Source of the DNA: Owenia fusiformis
Lineage: Eukaryota > Annelida > Polychaeta > Sabellida > Oweniidae
DNA: 64,000 bases
Reading direction: 5' to 3'
NCBI GenBank assembly: GCA_903813345.2
Contig: CAIIXF020000007.1
Span: 25,948,198 to 26,012,197 of the forward strand
Part shown: positions 58,730 to 64,000 of the stretch, one piece after another
Layout: each line of letters begins with the position of its first letter
Numbering within the stretch: the stretch's first letter is position 1
Made by a program: the position numbers and the translations under genes
The notes under the pieces: model-generated
Databases searched by the model: none
Told to the model about the DNA's origin: nothing
What the model saw: the letters and a program-made list of their open reading frames with translations, nothing else

Positions 58730-59138
58730 TCTTTGTGAATTAATGAGGTATAATATAAACATTACAAAGCTGCAAAGAGTTAAAACACTCTATGACTAAT
58801 GAGGATAAAACTTTTAGTTTTCCTCCAACTCTCTTATTTCATAGATTACTATCAATTGTTAATGTTTTTGCCAAGGATTAGAATTTTTAATTCATCCTCT
58901 CAGCAAATACATTTAATTAACTTTCTAACCATTTCTTAACAGAATCGGTAATTGAGTACACGATCAATTTCAAAATATTGACTTTCCAGAATAATTTTGT
59001 CAGGGACTCGTGCGAGGGAGTTAAGTGTTTCACTTCTCACTGGCGCGGGTACCTGGGAAAACCTTTTCCTATAATCGACCGCTGTCTATCGGCCACAGTG
59101 ATTATCCATTGTTCTATTCATTGAACTATTTAAAAGGC
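58730..59138 (+). other. 3' non-coding region of the YR retrotransposon
   Basis: AT-rich sequence after the recombinase stop, with a GC-richer patch (about 58990-59095: CTCGTGCGAGGGAG, CTGGCGCGGGTACC). No gene recognised. It ends at the left target duplication of the next element. Confidence 0.5.
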
Positions 59139-59147
59139 TACCGAGGA

Positions 59148-60536
59148 GGTAGACTGTAAATCTAGTAAATCTCGTAAATCTAGTAAATCTAGTAAAATCT
59201 TGTAAAATCTTGTAAACTTTTTAGGGACCATTCATTTGATATCAATGTCAGTCTCTATGTAAGAGTATTGGTGATTATGATTCCTTTTACGACATTAGAA
59301 AAATACCTTCTCTGCATTAAAATTCAGAGTCATTCCTTTCATCAAATAATCAATATACAATTTTTTTTAACAAAATTGTGAAATATTATGATAAAAAAGA
59401 ATGTTTAAGGGGCTGATATGATATGGCTTTAAACTATTAATTACAAGGAATACAAGGAACATATCATCAGCAAAACGTAAATGGAAAGCATTGTAGAAAT
59501 GCCATACTATACTTTATGTATAGGTAAAGCAAATAGATCAATCAGTAAGTTGTCTCCCTAGATTCCCCTTACCACAGCATTTGATTGTTTTTTTATTATT
59601 TTTTTGGGGTTGGCAAAAATCAATTTTGAAATTGCCATTTATCCATTCCTCTCACATTGGAACTTCTACAAATATTGTCAATTGAACAGCATCGCCAAAA
59701 AATAAGCAATAACTAAATTATCTGATAGGCTAAGCATTATAACATTTTGTGAGGGAAAAACAAGCCTGTGTCATTTAGATGGTACGCATTGTCCCCTCAG
59801 TCCTTAAATATGTAACTTAATTTGTTAATAGAGCATGCTTCTTGGGTGGGTTGTGTATGATGATAAAATGGGTGTACCATTTGATAACCATTTTGTTATC
59901 CAGTATTATTATATACCTCAAATGTATTCTAGATGCTCATTGGCTTATTCATGGTCACATGACATGGAATAGATGAACTAATTCCCTGGAAAGTCCTAAA
60001 TCCCTGCTTTCAGGGAAGATGAATTGTACTAATCACCAGTTAGGTCATGTGACCAGTCAATAGTACGTTTTATCTTCCCCCAAATCTGAGATTATAGGAG
60101 TTGAAAGGTAAAATGCCTTTAAATGCCAATAAGAACCTGTGAACATTTGATATTGAAATGAAAAGACTTCTCATTTTGTTTTTGTTTACAGAGAGTACTT
60201 ATCAGGTATATAATAAAACAAATAGTGACTGCCACATTTTCGGGAAATAGTGTAAAAATTTTCCTCTCGGGAATATCCTGTCCACTGACTTGTTCCCTCG
60301 GCCTGCAGCCTCGGGAACATGTCAGTGGACAGGATATTCCCTTGAGGAAAATATTTTGCACTATTTCCCTCAATGGCAGTCACTATTTGTATACTAACAT
60401 GTGGTTGTTTTGTAACTAAATATAATGAAATAAAAGGTAGAATTTTTTCTACATGTTCATTTCATTCATACAAAGGCATTTTCAGTGCTTTTTCGATTTA
60501 CTAGTTTTACTAGATTTACTAGATTTACAGTCTACC
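59148..60536. mobile_element. 1,389-bp TIR element with 9-bp target duplications (Mutator-like?)
   Basis: TACCGAGGA at 59139-59147 and 60537-60545 flanks it. The ends GGTAGACTGTAAATCTAG... and ...CTAGATTTACAGTCTACC are inverted over about 45 bp and are partly built of a 9-bp sub-repeat (GTAAATCTA). There is no transposase ORF. Inside are an 11-bp inverted pair (GGTCACATGAC at about 59953, GTCATGTGACC at about 60043) and a long palindrome at 60218-60390. A 9-bp duplication suggests the Mutator-like superfamily, but the family is not proven. Confidence 0.8.
60218..60390. repeat. ~173-bp imperfect palindrome
   Basis: Arms of about 85 bp on either side of about 60305 (CTGCAG). Pairs include AATAGTGACTGCC with GGCAGTCACTATT, GAATATCCTGTCCACTGAC with GTCAGTGGACAGGATATTC and GTTCCCTCGG with CCTCGGGAAC. 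Lies in the TIR element. Capable of a long hairpin as DNA or RNA. Confidence 0.95.
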
Positions 60537-60545
60537 TACCGAGGA

Positions 60546-60917
60546 GACTCATTGCATATGGTAACAATAGACTAGATTAACAGGATTAAATTGAAGTAGT
60601 TTATAGGAACATTCGTTCGTAGTTAGTGACATATTATATATTCTGATCTATATTAATCGTTATATGATTATGTGAACGGTCGTTAAGCCTTTGAAGTTTG
60701 AACATTTAAGATGCGATGTTGTCATGTTTATCTTTTAGATACGTGCCAACGTGCCATCTTTTTTCATTCTCATATTTTTATTATATGTGTAACGTACATC
60801 GGCCCACAAACCACTTTCCTTTCCCTTGATCTGGTTGGGTGACAAGCTCGCTTTCATTGATCAATGCGATCTTTGTGGCCAGATATGGACTACCCAACTT
60901 GCTAATTGATATTATTA
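60546..60917 (+). other. 3' non-coding region and left part of B1
   Basis: Continues the YR element after the 9-bp duplication. CAGATATGGACTACCCAACTTG (about 60883-60904) recurs at 63932 in B2. No ORF of note (a 90-codon minus-strand frame at 60781-61053 has no recognisable motif and extends into the inverted repeat). Confidence 0.5.
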
Positions 60918-63492
60918 TCACGGTAGGGATTGTCATCACGTGACCTTCGCAACTGATGGTGTCTGAACAAGCCGTCAGATTTTCTCGATTAAGCAAGAAA
61001 AACGAATAATTTTCATATTTATACTTTGTTAAATGCTTCAAATCCCGCCCCACTTGTGCATACTATCTCAGTCTTTCAAATGAACCTAAATTTACAAGCA
61101 GAGGACGCATATTTTTTGAGATATCACTGATTTTTATTTCGAAAAATGATGGTGTCTGAACAACTCTTAAATTCTGCATGATGGTGTCTGTACAAATTTT
61201 AAAATACACTACTTTGAAAGTAGTCCTCGTGTTTTCGTGTATTTTTTAAATACATCTGCTTCTTTCCAATGTGTTAAACGCGAAATCAACCTAGAATTGT
61301 GATGTTTGCCTGTTATCACTGCCATCCATTGGTTGAATTTCCAACATTCACTGAACGATTTGCAAATCATGTGTGGGACAATCATCCATCAGAGGAATTT
61401 AGATACATCGTGTATTGTCACCAGGAACTGGGCGATTAAGTCATTTGATGAGACGTTATTTATCCAATATTCCAAAAGATTACTTGATGTACTTGAATAA
61501 AACAATATAAAATGAATCCATCAATCGATTTAGACTGCCCAGGGATGGTATTATTCAGCATCTTCGCACGCTTGGTCTTCACTGCGTTCCGACGGGAGCC
61601 GAGTGAACGAAGATGATTATTCAGTAAAGCCAGTCACCTTTTGAGAGGCCAGAGAAATCTGACCAATCAAAATACAGGATTTCTTCGTGATGTCATTGTC
61701 CTGATTAAAGTCAATTGCTCTGCAAAATTATGTAACATTAATAGGGCCTGGCTTCTGCATTGTATAATAACTTATTAAATATAGGCTTTGTATAAAAAAA
61801 AACTTGTACCTTATGCCCACGTACCCACGTACGTGAGTCGTGATACAGTCTTTGAAGCCGTTCAATTTTAAAAGCTTTAAAGGATTATCCGATCAATTTT
61901 TTTTAAAAAAGCGCCATTCAAAGGCTCGTCCAATAGGGAAAATCTACGCTAAATTAGATTTTAATATGTCGGGGATTTGCTACATGGAATTCTGTGCTTC
62001 ATTTTGTTTAATCACAGCAAGGGGAACGATGATTTTAGTCTCGGGGATTGTAAATTTATCCCAACACGCGAAAGTGTAATTGTTTGCTCAATTGTGGATG
62101 GTTATTCCGAATTGGATGTCGGGGAGAGTAGTACACCCATAAAGACAAGGTTGTAATGCAACCTAAATGTGGCAATATAGTCACACCTTAAAGACGACTT
62201 CCTGGAAGTCCCCAGCAAATGGAAAACGTGACAATTTTAGTGAATATTGCTTCTAGTGAACGAGCATTAATAGATAAAGGATCCGTTACACTAAGTATAT
62301 AAAACTGTCCCCAGGTCATTCATGACCATTATGACATATAGTATGGTATTTAGTAAGGCGTTAATTATGGCATAGTGTTCAGGTGCATCCTAAGTGTTAT
62401 TGAGGCCATAGTGACCTTGTAAAGGTCAAGTCAGTGCATATCTGATAATAAAAGATTCTTGCGTGCAAAATCATCGTTTACAAAATTTAAAATGTGAAAT
62501 TATGATAAAGAATGTTGCAAAGGACAATTTTGACCTTAACCTTTGATTTTCATTTCATTTTTTTTGTTTTATTATTTTATTTGGTTCCATTGACTTAGCA
62601 TATGGATATCAGCATGTATCGACTTGATGATATCCTGATGTTAAGTCAATTATTCTTTCAAATGAGCTGGGTATAATGCTCCTTCTTAACCTTGGGACAG
62701 CCTTATCTTGACATTCTAGGCAGGTTTCAAATTTCCCTTGAGTTATTATTCAATTGTATAGTTATATTCTTAATCCACTTTGTACATTTGTAGCACGAGT
62801 ATAGTCAACATCCAAAATGGTACAAAATATTACGAAGAAAATGCTCGACATATACACATATTTCAAAGCAAATGTGTGACATACGGATTTCGCGTGAAAA
62901 GTCCGAACGGAATGCGTTCGCCTTTTTTCGACGTGCACTAATGCATTTACATATTTGCGAACGTTCTGATTCAAAGAGCGAACCGCGAAAGGGAGAATCC
63001 AGCATAGACGAAGATTGAATGATCTTATGTTTAAAAAATTGAACCCTTCAAAGACTGTATCATGCCCCAGGTACGTGGGTCGGGACGTGGGTACGAGGTA
63101 CTAGGTTTTTATACAAAGCCTTGAATATACGAGAGTACAGGGATGCATAGTATATAATAAACAATTACACATGAAAACATGGAGACTGGTATCCATGTCG
63201 TGTATTCAAAAAATTTGTACAGACAACATCATACAGAATTTTAGAGTTGTTCAGACACCATCATTTTTCGAAACGAAAAACAGTCATATCTCAAATAATA
63301 TGCGTCCTCTGCTTGTCAATTTAGGTTCATTTGAAAGACTGAGATAGTATACATAAGTGGGGAGAAATTTGACGCTGTTAACAAAATATAAATATGAAAA
63401 ATATTCATTTATCTGGCTTAATCGAGAAAATCGTACAGCTTGTTCAGACACCATCAGTTACGAAGGTCACGTGATGACAATCCCCACCGTGA
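60918..63492. mobile_element. 2.6-kb long-inverted-repeat element interrupting B1
   Basis: TCACGGTAGGGATTGTCATC at 60918 is inverted at the right end (GATGACAATCCCCACCGTGA, to 63492). Similarity runs over about 300 bp per arm (60918-61230 and 63180-63492), including GATGGTGTCTGAACAAGC, and resumes at 61780-61880 versus 63030-63120. TTA flanks both sides (60915-60917, 63493-63495). The uninterrupted sequence seems to be kept in B2 (...CAACTTGTTATTATGTAAT...). No transposase ORF found. A 3-bp TTA duplication would fit PIF/Harbinger, but the terminal sequence alone does not settle it. Short inverted matches just outside (TTCCCTTGATCT at 60821, inverted at 63569) leave the true ends uncertain. 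Confidence 0.65.
61559..61615. mobile_element. 57-bp mini-insertion with 9-bp duplications
   Basis: ATTATTCAG at 61550-61558 and 61616-61624 flanks a 57-bp segment whose ends are inverted (CATCTTCG... and ...CGAAGATG). It is more GC-rich than its surroundings. Possibly a highly deleted MITE nested in the inverted-repeat element. Confidence 0.6.
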
Positions 63493-63589
63493 TTATGTAA
63501 TATTAAATAAATCAATTACATGTACACAGACACAAATTGTATTTGTTTTGTCCAATTAGCAACTGAGAAGATCAAGGGAAGAGACACAA
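63493..63589 (+). repeat. Right part of B1
   Basis: TTATGTAATATTAAATAAATC...TACACAGACACAAA matches 63957-64000 with one substitution (ACAG versus ACCG). It is directly followed by A2. Confidence 0.7.
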
Positions 63590-63906
63590 ATATTTTTTAT
63601 GCATCATAAAAGTCTTTGTGGGACGACTGTATCGTTGCTTTCTTACATTCATAAATATTAAGTAGGTTGAAATGATGGTCACGTGGTTGTCTGCTGTCAA
63701 AGACCCAGGCACTGGTCAACGTGGGGCAGTTGTATTCTATCAGTCTATGCTAGCACATAGCTGGTCTCAGATATTTTAACTTGTGATCAGTAATATTATT
63801 TTCATTATAAGTAACTATTATCATTTTATTATTATCAGTATATTATTATATGGACTGTATTATACTTATTATTGGAATTGTGGACTATTATATACATTTA
63901 TTGTTG
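63590..63906 (+). repeat. A2 direct repeat of the YR retrotransposon
   Basis: 317 bp matching 53276-53578 and 49652-49968. It retains the 14 bp that A1 lost. One substitution seen (GGACTATTATAT versus GGACTATAATAT). Confidence 0.9.
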
Positions 63907-63931
63907 CCACCCATTCCCCTCCACCTCCCTT

Positions 63932-64000
63932 CAGATATGGACTACCCAACTTGTTATTATGTAATATTAAATAAATCAATTACATGTACACCGACACAAA
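63932..64000 (+). repeat. B2 direct repeat, truncated by window end
   Basis: CAGATATGGACTACCCAACTTG continuing without interruption into TTATTATGTAATATT...GACACAAA. It joins the two pieces that flank the inverted-repeat element in B1, serving as the empty-site reference. Confidence 0.75.

Larger units (their letters stand above)
53276..64000 (+). mobile_element. DIRS/Ngaro-type tyrosine-recombinase retrotransposon (B2 truncated by window end)
   Basis: Gene order is A1 - SGNH-like ORF - gag-like ORF - RT - RNase H - tyrosine recombinase - 3' non-coding - B1 - A2 - B2. A1 (53276-53578) and A2 (63590-63906) are direct repeats. Pieces of B flank A2: CAGATATGGACTACCCAACTTG at about 60883 and 63932, and TTATGTAATATTAAATAAATC at about 63494 and 63957. 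Split direct repeats plus an integrase-free pol with tyrosine recombinase place it in the DIRS order, nearest Ngaro-like layouts. No methyltransferase ORF is seen. B1 is interrupted by a 2.6-kb element and another 1.4-kb element sits in the 3' region. Exact ends are inferred from repeat edges only. Confidence 0.8.

Noticed and set aside
58730-59138. tRNA-like or methyltransferase ORF after the recombinase
   Set aside because: The GC-rich patch does not form a convincing cloverleaf and no frame of adequate length follows.
60781-63005. Small frames of 60-90 codons in and around the inverted-repeat element (for example 60781-61053, 61306-61500, 61840-62079, 62762-63005)
   Set aside because: No motif, poor start context, located in inverted repeats; likely chance.

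Overview
This window reads as nuclear DNA from an animal, most likely a marine invertebrate (lophotrochozoan or mollusc-like; the species cannot be told from sequence alone). It is AT-rich, shows no recognisable conserved host gene, and is almost entirely repetitive: a satellite array, an LTR retrotransposon, a tyrosine-recombinase retrotransposon, DNA-transposon remnants and one probable retrocopy. Two runs of exactly 500 N (36001-36500 and 48501-49000) bound an island of exactly 12,000 bp, which looks like scaffold placeholders and cut points. Linkage across the gaps should not be trusted.

Layout. 1-3491: unremarkable non-coding DNA with a possible small MITE (111-289) and a few short repeats. 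3492-36000: a head-to-tail satellite of a 2,087-bp unit, 15 full copies plus a truncated one, nearly identical. Each unit carries a ~510-bp block of degenerate telomere-like CCCTAA sequence and a small region with a TATA box and strong splice-site matches. 36501-45318: a minus-strand Ty3/gypsy element with one intact 1,694-codon gag-pol frame (37826-42910) and LTRs that differ by one 2-bp indel where both are visible. 45319-48500: a dispersed non-coding repeat family, interrupted by a 1,247-bp insertion with 16-bp target-site duplications, a poly(A) tract and a polyadenylation signal, carrying an intact 245-codon ORF of unknown function (46398-47135, minus). Tc1/mariner-IS630 transposase fragments follow.

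49001-64000: a 1.4-kb segment occurs twice (49001-50402 and 52625-54009). The second copy leads into a DIRS/Ngaro-type retrotransposon on the plus strand: 5' repeat A1 (53276-53578), an SGNH-hydrolase-like ORF with one in-frame stop, short hairpin repeats, a gag-like ORF with CCCH/CCHC fingers, reverse transcriptase, RNase H (in another frame) and a tyrosine recombinase. Its 3' end has the order B1-A2-B2 expected of split direct repeats, but B1 is interrupted by a 2.6-kb inverted-repeat element (60918-63492), and the 3' non-coding region holds a 1.4-kb element with 9-bp target duplications and a long internal palindrome (59148-60536). B2 runs off the window.

There is no operon-like or pathway logic among host genes. 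The story is nested mobile elements and satellite amplification. The gypsy element looks young and possibly competent. The tyrosine-recombinase element has intact-looking catalytic residues but is broken by a stop in the hydrolase ORF and a frame change between reverse transcriptase and RNase H.
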